From: Neptuniibacter sp.
Lineage (GTDB): Bacteria; Pseudomonadota; Gammaproteobacteria; Pseudomonadales; Balneatricaceae
NCBI GenBank assembly: GCA_024686055.1
Contig: JAIBDV010000111.1
Span: 1 to 8,369 of the forward strand
Direction of reading: 5' to 3'
Length of the DNA: 8,369 nucleotides
How positions within the stretch are numbered: position 1 is the stretch's first letter; every line of letters starts with the position of its first letter. Below, in pieces: positions 1 to 5,917 of the stretch. Position numbers and translations under genes: made by a program. The notes under the pieces are model-generated. The model was not told the origin of the DNA, did no database searches, and saw nothing but the letters and a program-made list of their open reading frames with translations.

Positions 1-515
1 CCGCCTGGATTTTGTGGATTACAGAACAGCAGTATTTTTGTGGCCGGGGTAATCGCCTGCTCGAGCGCGGTGAAATCCAGCCGCCAGCGATTGTCTTCCT
101 GCAGCATCGGCACACTGACTACCTTGCGATCTGACAACTGGGGGGCGCTGACAAACGGCGGGTAAATCGGTTTCGGGCTGATCACGCCGTCACCCGGCTG
201 ACCAACCGTGCGGCAGGCCAGGTTCAGCCCGCATACCAGCCCCGGCAGCCAGACCAGCGCACTGTCCTCCAGCTGCCACTGATAGCGCTGCTGCATCCGT
301 TCAATCACCAGACTATTCAGCTCAGCCGGGGTATTGGTATAGCCAAACACGCCGTGCTCAATCCGGGCCTGCAGGGCGTCGATCACCACTTGAGGGGCTT
401 TGAAATCAGTGTCGGCTACCCACATCGGGATGATGTCGCGCTCGCCATACTTTTCCCATTTATTGCTGCTGGTGTCACGACGGTCCACCGGGGTATCGAA
501 GCTTTTCATCCGCAT
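1..515 (-). CDS. patB: PatB/MalY-family PLP-dependent cystathionine beta-lyase (C-S lyase), N-terminal part
   Basis: About 171 codons are open on the minus strand up to the left edge, so the C-terminal part, including the PLP-binding lysine, lies outside the window. The translation starts MRMKSFDTPVDRRDTSSNKW and continues with IIPMWVADTDF, which is the N-terminal signature of the MalY/PatB branch of fold-type I aminotransferases. Later come VWLPGLVCGLN, the PKPIYPPF motif, and near the edge CNPQNPGG, whose asparagines match the cofactor/substrate-contact motif (CNPHNPxG) of this family. Members are cytosolic and split cystathionine or cysteine-type C-S bonds to thiol, pyruvate and ammonia; the actual substrate here is unknown. 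AGGAG at 520-524 lies 4 nt before the ATG at 515 and 10 nt before an in-frame ATG at 509, so either could be the start. It is transcribed divergently from leuA. Confidence 0.88.
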   Translation of the reverse strand, partial: MRMKSFDTPVDRRDTSSNKWEKYGERDIIPMWVADTDFKAPQVVIDALQARIEHGVFGYTNTPAELNSLVIERMQQRYQWQLEDSALVWLPGLVCGLNLACRTVGQPGDGVISPKPIYPPFVSAPQLSDRKVVSVPMLQEDNRWRLDFTALEQAITPATKILLFCNPQNPG

Positions 516-543
516 CAGGCTCCTGTAACAGGTTAGTCTGCTT

Positions 544-574
544 ATTGTAGAGCGCCTGGGCCGGGCGGCGTCAA
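544..574 (-). promoter_or_regulatory. Candidate sigma70 promoter for patB
   Basis: On the minus strand, TTGACG (569-574) and TACAAT (544-549) each match the -35 and -10 consensus at 5 of 6 positions, separated by 19 bp, which is 2 bp longer than ideal. Transcription would start near 537 and give a leader of about 22 nt containing the AGGAG ribosome site. The position fits the gene well; function is inferred. Confidence 0.45.
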
Positions 575-606
575 TCGTGCAGTGCAGCAGAGTTTTCCGC
601 TATCCC

Positions 607-636
607 TTACTTACACGGGCCGTTGCAGTGTAAAAT
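607..636 (+). promoter_or_regulatory. Weak candidate promoter for leuA
   Basis: TAAAAT at 631-636 matches the -10 consensus at 5 of 6 positions. The best hexamer 18 bp upstream, TTACTT at 607-612, is a poor -35. If used, it would give a leader of about 120 nt before leuA, with small hairpins at 669-679 (TGGC/GCCA) and 699-718 (CCCTG/CAGGG). No uridine run follows either, so no clear attenuator is visible. Confidence 0.25.
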
Positions 637-752
637 TCCTCTCAAATAAAGGGGTACGATACTGGCGATGGCAGCGCCAGCGCAATCGCACCACCTGTCC
701 CTGAATAAGAAAACAGGGCCACGCCGCTCAGATTAACGGTGCTGGCCTCGAT

Positions 753-756
753 GGAG
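753..756 (+). promoter_or_regulatory. Ribosome binding site deciding the leuA start
   Basis: GGAG lies 9 nt before the ATG at 766. The alternative in-frame starts upstream, GTG at 739 and ATG at 751, have no comparable site, and the residues they would add have no counterpart in E. coli LeuA. Confidence 0.6.
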
Positions 757-765
757 CCGCTTGAG

Positions 766-2307
766 ATGAGTGATAGTAACCGCGTCATTATTTTTGATAC
801 TACATTGCGTGATGGCGAACAGAGCCCGGGCGCATCCATGACCCGTGATGAGAAACTGCGGATCGCCAAGCAGCTGGAGAAGATGCGGGTCGATGTTATC
901 GAAGCCGGTTTTGCCATCGCCAGCCCGGGTGACTTCGAGTCGGTTAAAGCCATTGCCGATACCATCAAAGACAGCACCATCTGTTCGCTGTCCCGTGCGC
1001 TGGATGCCGATATTGATCGTGCGGGTGAAGCGCTGGCCAATGCTAACTCTGGCCGTATCCATACCTTTATTGCGACATCGCCGATCCATATGGAATACAA
1101 GCTGCAGATGTCACCGGAAAAGGTGGTGGAGCAGGCGGTGTATGCGGTTAAGCGGGCGCGTAACCTGATTGATGATGTTGAGTTTTCGCTGGAAGATGCC
1201 AGCCGCTCACAGCTGGACTTTATGTGCGAAATCATCGAGAAAGTGATCGATGCCGGTGCCCGTACCATCAACATTCCTGACACCGTGGGCTACGCCGTGC
1301 CAGAAGAGTTTGGTGCTACCATTGCGCAGCTGATCCAGCGTATCCCCAATGCCGATAAGGCGATCTTCTCGGTGCATTGTCATAACGATCTGGGTCTGGC
1401 GGTGGCTAACTCGCTGTCGGCGGTGAATGCCGGTGCCCGTCAGGTGGAATGTACCATTAATGGTCTGGGTGAGCGGGCAGGTAACGCCTCACTGGAAGAG
1501 TTTGTGATGGCGCTGCGTACCCGGCATGACATTCTGGGGCTGGAAACTGCTGTGGATGCCACTCAGATTGTGCCAGCGTCCCGGTTGATCTCCAGCGTTA
1601 CCGGTTTCCCGGTACAGCCGAACAAGGCGATTGTGGGCGCCAATGCGTTTGCCCATGAGTCTGGCATCCATCAGGATGGCATGCTTAAGCACCCGGAAAC
1701 GTACGAGATCATGACTGCCCAGAGTGTGGGCTGGAATGCCAACAAAATGGTATTGGGCAAACACTCTGGCCGGGCGGCGTTCCGTAGCCGTATGGAAGAG
1801 CTGGGCACCAGCTTTGCCACCGATGCTGAGCTGAATTCTGCTTTTGGTCGCTTTAAAGAACTGGCGGATAAGAAGCACGAGATCTTCGACGAAGATCTGG
1901 TGGCGCTGGTCAGTGATGCCCGGGCAATCGCCTCCAGCGAACACTTCAAACTGGTCAGCCTGTCGGTGACTTCCCAGACCGGTGAAACACCGCTGGCACA
2001 GCTGACCGTTGATGTGGATGGCACTGAACAGCAGGCTCAGGCAGAAGGTTCTGGCCCGGTGGATGCGACGTTCAAGGCGATCGAATCCATTGCTGATTCC
2101 GGCTCCAGCCTGCAGCTGTACTCGGTGAATGCGATCACCGAAGGCACCGACTCACAGGGTGAAGTGACTGTCCGACTGGAAAATGCAGGCCGGATCGTCA
2201 ATGGCCTGGGTGCGGATACCGATATTATTATCGCCTCTGCCAAAGCCTATATTCATGCCCTGAATATGCTGGCGACCAATGTTGAGAAGGCGCACCCGCA
2301 AGTCTGA
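766..2307 (+). CDS. leuA: 2-isopropylmalate synthase
   Basis: LeuA condenses acetyl-CoA with 2-oxoisovalerate to 2-isopropylmalate, the first committed step of leucine biosynthesis, in the cytosol. The 513-residue product is close in length to E. coli LeuA (523). The N-terminal TIM barrel carries DTTLRDGEQSPGAS at 11-24 with the catalytic Arg15 and metal ligand Asp16, HTFIATSP at 99-106, NIPDTVGY at 169-176, the metal-binding HCHNDLGLA at 204-212 (His204, His206) and GLGERAGN at 233-240. AFAHESGIHQDG at 294-305 marks the linker side. The C-terminal regulatory domain, roughly 392-505, has GSGPVDA at 428-434 and GADTDIIIASAKAY at 482-495, as expected for leucine feedback inhibition. The start was set at the ATG at 766 by its ribosome site. 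The gene seems to stand alone; leuB/C/D are not in the window. Confidence 0.97.
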   Translation: MSDSNRVIIFDTTLRDGEQSPGASMTRDEKLRIAKQLEKMRVDVIEAGFAIASPGDFESVKAIADTIKDSTICSLSRALDADIDRAGEALANANSGRIHTFIATSPIHMEYKLQMSPEKVVEQAVYAVKRARNLIDDVEFSLEDASRSQLDFMCEIIEKVIDAGARTINIPDTVGYAVPEEFGATIAQLIQRIPNADKAIFSVHCHNDLGLAVANSLSAVNAGARQVECTINGLGERAGNASLEEFVMALRTRHDILGLETAVDATQIVPASRLISSVTGFPVQPNKAIVGANAFAHESGIHQDGMLKHPETYEIMTAQSVGWNANKMVLGKHSGRAAFRSRMEELGTSFATDAELNSAFGRFKELADKKHEIFDEDLVALVSDARAIASSEHFKLVSLSVTSQTGETPLAQLTVDVDGTEQQAQAEGSGPVDATFKAIESIADSGSSLQLYSVNAITEGTDSQGEVTVRLENAGRIVNGLGADTDIIIASAKAYIHALNMLATNVEKAHPQV

Positions 2308-2321
2308 TTGCGGCACGGTAT

Positions 2322-2389
2322 GCGGGCGCCCTGCCCGCCTGCCCAGTGTTGCGACCAGGCTGAGTGGCCGTGCTATACGGGCGCTCAGC
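2322..2389 (+). other. Two hairpins between leuA and holD
   Basis: GCGGGC (2322-2327) and GCCCGC (2333-2338) form a 6-bp all-GC stem with a 5-nt loop. The second, 2359-2389, pairs GCTGAG with CTCAGC, continues through one G-U pair, one G-C pair, one G-G mismatch and CCGT/ACGG, and closes on a 5-nt loop. Neither is followed by a thymine run, so they are not classical intrinsic terminators. They may stabilise or process the leuA transcript, or mark a termination region of another kind. Confidence 0.4.
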
Positions 2390-2449
2390 GTTGCCGCCAC
2401 ATTGATGGTCAACTTTCCTCTGTTTCTATACCACGGATAACGTCACACC

Positions 2450-3271
2450 ATGCCAGATCAGCAACAGCGCCATCAGTACCTCGACGCCCTGGGAATTACC
2501 AGCTGGTTGCCGGTACGGCCGTTGCCCGCAGCAGCTCCTTCGGCGGACTGGGTGTGGGATTTTCGTTATCCTGCACCAGAGATTCCGTTCACCCCTGAGC
2601 CCTCGGTTAGCCCCGGTCGGCCAGGGTCTGCGCGTAAAGCTGCGCCGCCGGTGCCACCGACCATGGATGCGGCCAAGGCCCGCGCAGCGTTGAACGATAC
2701 CCTGGCGCTGGTGGCGGAATCGGCGAAGCCTAAAGCTGAACGCGCTAAAGCGCCGCCGCAGGTGAAGCTGGCACCGAAACCGCAAAAACCGGCAGCGGTG
2801 CCGCGCTTCAAGCTGGCATTACTGGCGGTGGGGGACTGCCTGGTTGTCGATGCGTTACCGACGGCTTCGCCGGAGGATTTTTCGGCTCGGCATCAGCAGC
2901 TGCTGGGCAACATCGCGGGTTATTTAACCGCCCGGCCTGTTGAATTACCGCGCGCGGCTGTGCTGAACTGGCCGATGCTGGCCAGCAGTTCGCTGGACCA
3001 GAGCCGCCCTGAAGCGCTGGCGGCGGTGCAGTACAAGCTTAAACAGCTGGCGACCCGGCATCATGCCCGCCGCCTGCTGTTGCTGGGTGAAGCGGCGGCG
3101 CAGATGGTGCTGGATACGGATGAGGCGCTGGATCAATTACGTGGCGCGGTGCAGCTGCCACAACAGCCGCAACTGCGGGTGGTGGTCAGCCATAGCCTGA
3201 GCGAGCTGCTGACGTTACATGAACTGAAATCAACACTGTGGCGGGATATACAGCCGTTACTGGAACACTGA
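2450..3271 (+). CDS. holD: DNA polymerase III psi subunit (HolD), long pseudomonad-like form
   Basis: Psi joins chi to the clamp-loader complex of the replicase and links it to single-stranded DNA-binding protein. Two lines support the call. The N-terminus has QYLDALGITSW at 9-19, matching QLQQLGITQW in E. coli psi, the segment known to dock on the clamp-loader collar. The gene also sits directly before rimI, as holD does in E. coli. At 273 residues it is twice the E. coli length (137). Residues 25-118 are a Pro/Ala/Lys-rich, probably flexible linker with one likely helix (about 72-92). The C-terminal domain (119-273) has a uracil-DNA-glycosylase-like layout: a first strand KLALLAVGD, then RLLLLGEAAAQMVL at 208-221 and VVSHSLSELLTLHELKSTLW at 245-264, the last matching VASPALTDLRANPTARAALW in E. 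coli psi. No catalytic glycosylase motif is evident. The ribosome site is weak (GGAT, 11 nt before the ATG). Confidence 0.8.
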   Translation: MPDQQQRHQYLDALGITSWLPVRPLPAAAPSADWVWDFRYPAPEIPFTPEPSVSPGRPGSARKAAPPVPPTMDAAKARAALNDTLALVAESAKPKAERAKAPPQVKLAPKPQKPAAVPRFKLALLAVGDCLVVDALPTASPEDFSARHQQLLGNIAGYLTARPVELPRAAVLNWPMLASSSLDQSRPEALAAVQYKLKQLATRHHARRLLLLGEAAAQMVLDTDEALDQLRGAVQLPQQPQLRVVVSHSLSELLTLHELKSTLWRDIQPLLEH

Positions 3272-3275
3272 TCTA

Positions 3276-3280
3276 TTGGA
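3276..3280 (+). promoter_or_regulatory. Ribosome binding site deciding the rimI start
   Basis: TTGGA ends 7 nt before the GTG at 3288. The TTG at 3276, which would extend the frame by four residues, is itself part of this site and has no site of its own. Confidence 0.5.
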
Positions 3281-3287
3281 ATCTGTT

Positions 3288-3734
3288 GTGTCTGAAATCA
3301 TTGAACCTTTAAGCCAGGCAGTATTGCCGGGCCTGCAACGTTTACAAAAACTGTGTTTTACCGAAACCTGGAGCGAGAAGGTCTGGCTATCGCAGCTGTC
3401 TTCATCTCGCACCCGTATCTGGGGGCCCGGTGACCCAATGCTGGGGTACGCGCTGTTCAGTACGGTGCTGGATGAAGCCGAGTTGCTGCAAATTGCTATT
3501 GATCCGGCAGCCCAGGGCCAGGGGCTAGGGGCTGAGTTGTTGTGCTGGGCAATGCAGGCCTTGGCGGCGGAAGGCATTGTCCGGCTGATGCTGGAGGTGC
3601 GTGCGTCTAATGACACCGCCATCCGGCTTTATCAGCGGCTGGGGTTTGAGCTGGATGGGGTGAGGAAAAACTATTATGCCGCCGGTGATGGTCGTGAAGA
3701 TGCGCTGTTGATGAGTGTGGTGATCTCACCGTAG
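3288..3734 (+). CDS. rimI: Ribosomal protein S18 N-alpha-acetyltransferase
   Basis: RimI transfers an acetyl group from acetyl-CoA to the N-terminus of ribosomal protein S18, a cytosolic GNAT-fold reaction. Starting at the GTG at 3288 gives 148 residues, the length of E. coli RimI, and puts family residues at the same numbers: catalytic Glu103 in LEVRASN and Tyr115 in AIRLYQRLGF. The acetyl-CoA pyrophosphate loop is IAIDPAAQGQGLGAELL at 69-85, with Q/R-x-x-G-x-G/A-type QGQGLG. LDEAELL at 61-67 and RKNYYAAGDGREDALLM at 126-142 also match the E. coli protein. The gap after holD is 16 bp, so the two are very likely co-transcribed. Its last 61 bp overlap the end of the convergent diguanylate cyclase gene. 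Confidence 0.95.
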   Translation: MSEIIEPLSQAVLPGLQRLQKLCFTETWSEKVWLSQLSSSRTRIWGPGDPMLGYALFSTVLDEAELLQIAIDPAAQGQGLGAELLCWAMQALAAEGIVRLMLEVRASNDTAIRLYQRLGFELDGVRKNYYAAGDGREDALLMSVVISP

Positions 3735-4633
3735 CCGGTTGCCTGGTCGCGACCGCTATGTTTGGCTTGATAGAGCGCCTGGTCAGCCTGTTCGATGAGT
3801 TCAGTGCTTTGGGAGGCTGACAGGCGGGTGGTGCTGATACCAATGCTGACGGTGACGCAGGCGTTTATGTCTGAGCTGCAATGGGGTATTTCTGCGGTTC
3901 TGATAGCGGTGAGCATTTGTTGCGCAATGATGTGTGCCCCTTCGAGTGAAGTCTGCGGCAGGACGGCAATAAATTCTTCGCCACCGTAGCGGGCCAGCTG
4001 GTCATGGGAGCGCTTCAGGCATTTGTTCAGCTGCGCTGAGACCTGGCGCAGGCAGTGGTCCCCTTGCGGGTGACCGTAACTGTCGTTGTAGGCTTTAAAG
4101 TAATCGATGTCGATCATCAGTATCGCCAGTTCGCTATTCTCCCGTCGGTGCCGACTCCACTCTTTTTGCAGGCAATGATCCAGCCAGCGGCGATTATTCA
4201 GGCCGGTGAGAGAGTCCTGTGTGCTTTGCTCACGCAGCTTTCTGTTGGCGGCATCGAGCGCCTGTTTCATCTGATTGATTCGGCCCAGCGCACTGAGTTT
4301 AGCGTTGAGCAGTGGTTCGCTCAGTGGTTTGAGCAGATAATCATCGGCACCAGCATGAATCCCTTCGGCCAGGTAGTCATGGTGGTCCAGCTCGCTAAGC
4401 AACAGGATGGGGAACCAGTTTTGAAATTGTGCCCGTACCGTACGAATAAGGTCCAGCGCACAGATGCCGGGCAGGCTGCTGTCGAGCACCAGCATGTCAA
4501 TCTGATGGCGACTGAGGCTGGTCAGGGCATGTTCTGCACTTCGAGCTTCAAGGGTATGGTGGCCGGTCTGTTGGATATGGCTGACAGTTTGCTGGCGACT
4601 GGCGTGGTTGTTATCGACAATCAGAATATTCAT
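3674..4633 (-). CDS. Response regulator with GGDEF diguanylate cyclase output domain
   Basis: The 319-residue protein has a receiver domain (1-118), a short helical linker (about 118-137) and a GGDEF domain (about 138-303), the WspR/PleD-like arrangement that makes cyclic di-GMP from two GTP. The receiver has Asp7, the phosphate-accepting Asp51 in VLDSSLPG, Ser80 and Lys102 in LLKP; Asn8 replaces the usual second acidic residue. The cyclase domain has DSLTGLNNRRW at 140-150, the metal site IDIDYFK at 174-180, the active-site GGEEF at 217-221, and an RxxD inhibitory site at Arg208-Asp211, so feedback control by product is expected. It should therefore be an active cytosolic cyclase. AGG at 4642-4644 lies 8 nt before the ATG. 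No cognate kinase is adjacent, so its partner is unknown. The last 20 codons lie antisense to rimI and fall past the end of the domain. Confidence 0.95.
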   Translation of the reverse strand: MNILIVDNNHASRQQTVSHIQQTGHHTLEARSAEHALTSLSRHQIDMLVLDSSLPGICALDLIRTVRAQFQNWFPILLLSELDHHDYLAEGIHAGADDYLLKPLSEPLLNAKLSALGRINQMKQALDAANRKLREQSTQDSLTGLNNRRWLDHCLQKEWSRHRRENSELAILMIDIDYFKAYNDSYGHPQGDHCLRQVSAQLNKCLKRSHDQLARYGGEEFIAVLPQTSLEGAHIIAQQMLTAIRTAEIPHCSSDINACVTVSIGISTTRLSASQSTELIEQADQALYQAKHSGRDQATGYGEITTLINSASSRPSPAA

Positions 4634-4660
4634 CCACAGTACCTGTCAGTTATTGAAACC

Positions 4661-4680
4661 CTGTAACAGTCTGTCGACTG
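4661..4680. promoter_or_regulatory. Adjacent short dyads upstream of the cyclase gene
   Basis: CTGTAACAG (4661-4669) is a perfect 4-bp inverted repeat around one base, and CAGTC/GACTG (4667-4671 and 4676-4680) overlaps it. They begin 28 bp before the cyclase start in the 155-bp divergent control region. A third CTGT (4644-4647) lies nearby in CTGTCAGTT. They could be an operator; no known regulator is recognised. Confidence 0.25.
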
Positions 4681-4737
4681 AGATCAATTTTTCGTGAGGA
4701 TCTTTTCGAGTATTCGTTCCGATATCAACAGCGGCGC

Positions 4738-4743
4738 TACAAT
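4738..4743 (+). promoter_or_regulatory. Candidate -10 element for the CbiM-like gene
   Basis: TACAAT matches the -10 consensus at 5 of 6 positions and lies 45 bp before the ATG at 4789. No good -35 is present at 16-18 bp; TTCGTT at 4713-4718, 19 bp away, is the nearest. It would need an activator or be weak. Confidence 0.25.
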
Positions 4744-4788
4744 ACACAGCGGTGTTGTCCTCTTTATTTGTCAGGCGGGTGGTGTGCG

Positions 4789-5457
4789 ATGAGTTTTTCC
4801 GAAGGGCTGTTGAGTGGGCCTTTGCAGTGGCCATTACATCTGCTTTACCTGCTGGCGCTGGCTGTTTCTGTGTGGCGGGCCCCCTGGAAGGTGCTGGTCA
4901 GTAATGCCCGATTGCAGCATCTGCTGATGGGGGCGACGGTGGTGCTGATGCTGATGTGGTCGATGCGCGCGGGGATCTCTCCAGGCCTGAGTATTCACTT
5001 TCTGGGTGTGACGGCGCTGACGCTGATGTTTGGCTGGGATCTGGCGGTTCTGTCGGCGTCACTGGCCTTGCTGGGGATGACGTTGCTGGGGAAAGAAAGC
5101 TGGGATGGTTTTGCCGCCAATGGCATCTGTTCCATTGTGATTCCAGTGCTGGTGAGTTACAGCATTCTGCAGTATGTGGAACGCAAGCTGCCGAAGAACT
5201 TCTTTGTCTATCTGTTTCTATGTGCCTTTATCGGTGCCGGGGTTGCCAGTGCCAGTGCCGGGCTGTCCAGTGCGCTACTGCTATGGCTGACGGATGTGTA
5301 TAGCTGGGCAAAGATCGAGCATGAGTATGTGAGTTATCTGCCGCTGATCATGTTTCCGGAAGGGCTGTTGAATGGCATTCTGATGACCGGAATGATGGTG
5401 TTCCTGCCAGACTGGGTACGAACCTTTGATGCCAAAGTGTATATCGATGAACAATAG
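4789..5457 (+). CDS. Orphan CbiM-like energy-coupling-factor permease (integral membrane protein)
   Basis: The 222-residue protein is strongly hydrophobic, with about six or seven membrane segments near 15-31, 44-60, 68-82, 84-103, 112-131, 138-168 and 183-206. The stretch IHFLGVTALTLMFGWDLAVL (69-88) followed by GKESWDGFAANGI (101-113) has the layout of the CbiM family, in which a His-containing segment leads to a loop ending in GAN. FPEGLLNG at 189-196 fits the family's C-terminal helix. CbiM proteins are the substrate-binding subunits of cobalt/nickel ECF importers. This one lacks the N-terminal Met-His metal-binding start of true CbiM (it begins MSFSEGLLS), and no CbiQ, CbiN or ATPase gene is adjacent, so metal transport is uncertain. 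The ATG at 4789 was chosen over TTG at 4768 because GGGTGG (4777-4782) lies 6 nt upstream. It is divergent from the cyclase gene. Confidence 0.75.
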   Translation: MSFSEGLLSGPLQWPLHLLYLLALAVSVWRAPWKVLVSNARLQHLLMGATVVLMLMWSMRAGISPGLSIHFLGVTALTLMFGWDLAVLSASLALLGMTLLGKESWDGFAANGICSIVIPVLVSYSILQYVERKLPKNFFVYLFLCAFIGAGVASASAGLSSALLLWLTDVYSWAKIEHEYVSYLPLIMFPEGLLNGILMTGMMVFLPDWVRTFDAKVYIDEQ

Positions 5458-5467
5458 ATAGCGTAAA

Positions 5468-5511
5468 GCGCTGTGTCAGTTATGTTGGAAAGCCAGTAAC
5501 TGATGCAGTGT
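5468..5511. terminator. Long hairpin between the CbiM-like gene and tRNA-Ser
   Basis: In plus-strand RNA, 5468-5482 pairs continuously with 5497-5511: 15 pairs, four of them G-U. The core TCAGTTA/TAACTGA (5476-5482 and 5497-5503) is perfect. The loop can fold further as TGG/CCA (5486-5488 and 5493-5495) around AAAG. It starts 11 bp after the permease stop codon and lies downstream of the tRNA on the other strand, so it is placed to end both transcripts. No thymine run follows on either strand, so intrinsic termination is doubtful. Confidence 0.4.
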
Positions 5512-5560
5512 CTTAGGAAGCGTCTGATATATAAGGAAGGTATTTCAGGAAGGATCTAAA

Positions 5561-5648
5561 TGGCGGTGAGAGAGGGATTCGAACCCTCGATACCTTGCGA
5601 TATACGCCCTTAGCAGGGGCGCGCCTTCAGCCACTCGGCCATCTCACC
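5561..5648 (-). tRNA. tRNA-Ser (anticodon GCU)
   Basis: The 88-nt gene folds as a complete class II tRNA. The acceptor stem is GGTGAGA/TCTCACC, with discriminator G and the CCA end encoded (TGG at 5561-5563 on the plus strand). The anticodon arm is CGCCC-CTGCTAA-GGGCG, with GCT complementary to 5612-5614, reading AGC/AGU serine codons. The variable arm is an ATATC/GGTAT stem closed by a GCAA tetraloop, and the T arm is GAGGG-TTCGAAT-CCCTC. It closely resembles E. coli serV. It stands alone between the CbiM-like gene and regA. Confidence 0.98.
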
Positions 5649-5652
5649 ACAT

Positions 5653-5668
5653 TCAGGCCGCTAGAATA
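5653..5668 (-). promoter_or_regulatory. Candidate -10 and GC-rich discriminator for tRNA-Ser
   Basis: On the minus strand, TATTCT (5663-5668) is a 4-of-6 match to the -10 consensus and is followed by the GC-rich AGCGGCC. Such a discriminator is typical of stable-RNA promoters under stringent control. The distance to the tRNA 5' end (5648) is suitable. The -35 region is only AT-rich, with no good hexamer. Confidence 0.35.
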
Positions 5669-5834
5669 TCTTATTGATTTGAAAAATAAAAGTGGCTTCA
5701 GGCAGTTATTTTCCCGGTTGTTAAAAATAATTTCTGAATGGGAATTTTATTGGTTGCTGTTGCATCAGTTGTTCACTTTGAGTAACTGTTTCAGGCAGGT
5801 GCGGAGGGTTAATATCAGTATTATCAAGTGCTAA

Positions 5835-5854
5835 CGCCAGTGGTCAGGCTGGCG
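5835..5854 (-). terminator. Possible terminator hairpin downstream of regA
   Basis: CGCCAG (5835-5840) and CTGGCG (5849-5854) form a 6-bp stem with an 8-nt loop, 63 bp past the regA stop. In the minus-strand transcript it is followed by TTAGCACTTG, which has only two leading thymines, so it is a weak intrinsic terminator at best. Confidence 0.3.
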
Positions 5855-5917
5855 ACGCGCAGTCTATCGTTGTTGTTTCGATGAAAAAGGTAAGCAGTTA
5901 GCCTGAGGGTGGGTTAT

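Larger units (their letters stand above)
5649..5917. other. Gene-free, AT-rich stretch between tRNA-Ser and regA
   Basis: No reading frame here has a ribosome site or recognisable protein. It holds the tRNA promoter region at its left end and a possible regA terminator hairpin at 5835-5854. Several A/T runs (around 5678-5690 and 5721-5750) make it AT-richer than the flanking genes. Confidence 0.5.

Noticed and set aside
642..1283. 213-codon open frame antisense to the start of leuA
   Set aside because: It lies opposite the conserved LeuA catalytic barrel, is Ser/Ala-rich without any recognisable domain, and looks like a shadow of leuA codon bias.
2322..2338. GC hairpin as the leuA intrinsic terminator
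   Set aside because: The 6-bp stem is sound but is followed by CTGCCC rather than a thymine run.
2308..2598. 96-codon plus-strand frame between leuA and holD
   Set aside because: It begins directly after the leuA stop without a ribosome site, is cysteine/proline/serine-rich with no motif, and overlaps the holD start out of frame.
4055..4666. 203-codon plus-strand frame inside the cyclase gene
   Set aside because: It is antisense to a full receiver-GGDEF protein with intact motifs and has no domain of its own.
5561..5648. tRNA-Ser as an integration site for a mobile element
   Set aside because: No integrase gene and no second copy of the tRNA 3' end is present in the window.
5595..5834. 79-codon plus-strand frame next to the tRNA
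   Set aside because: Its first third is antisense to tRNA-Ser and the rest is AT-rich non-coding sequence.
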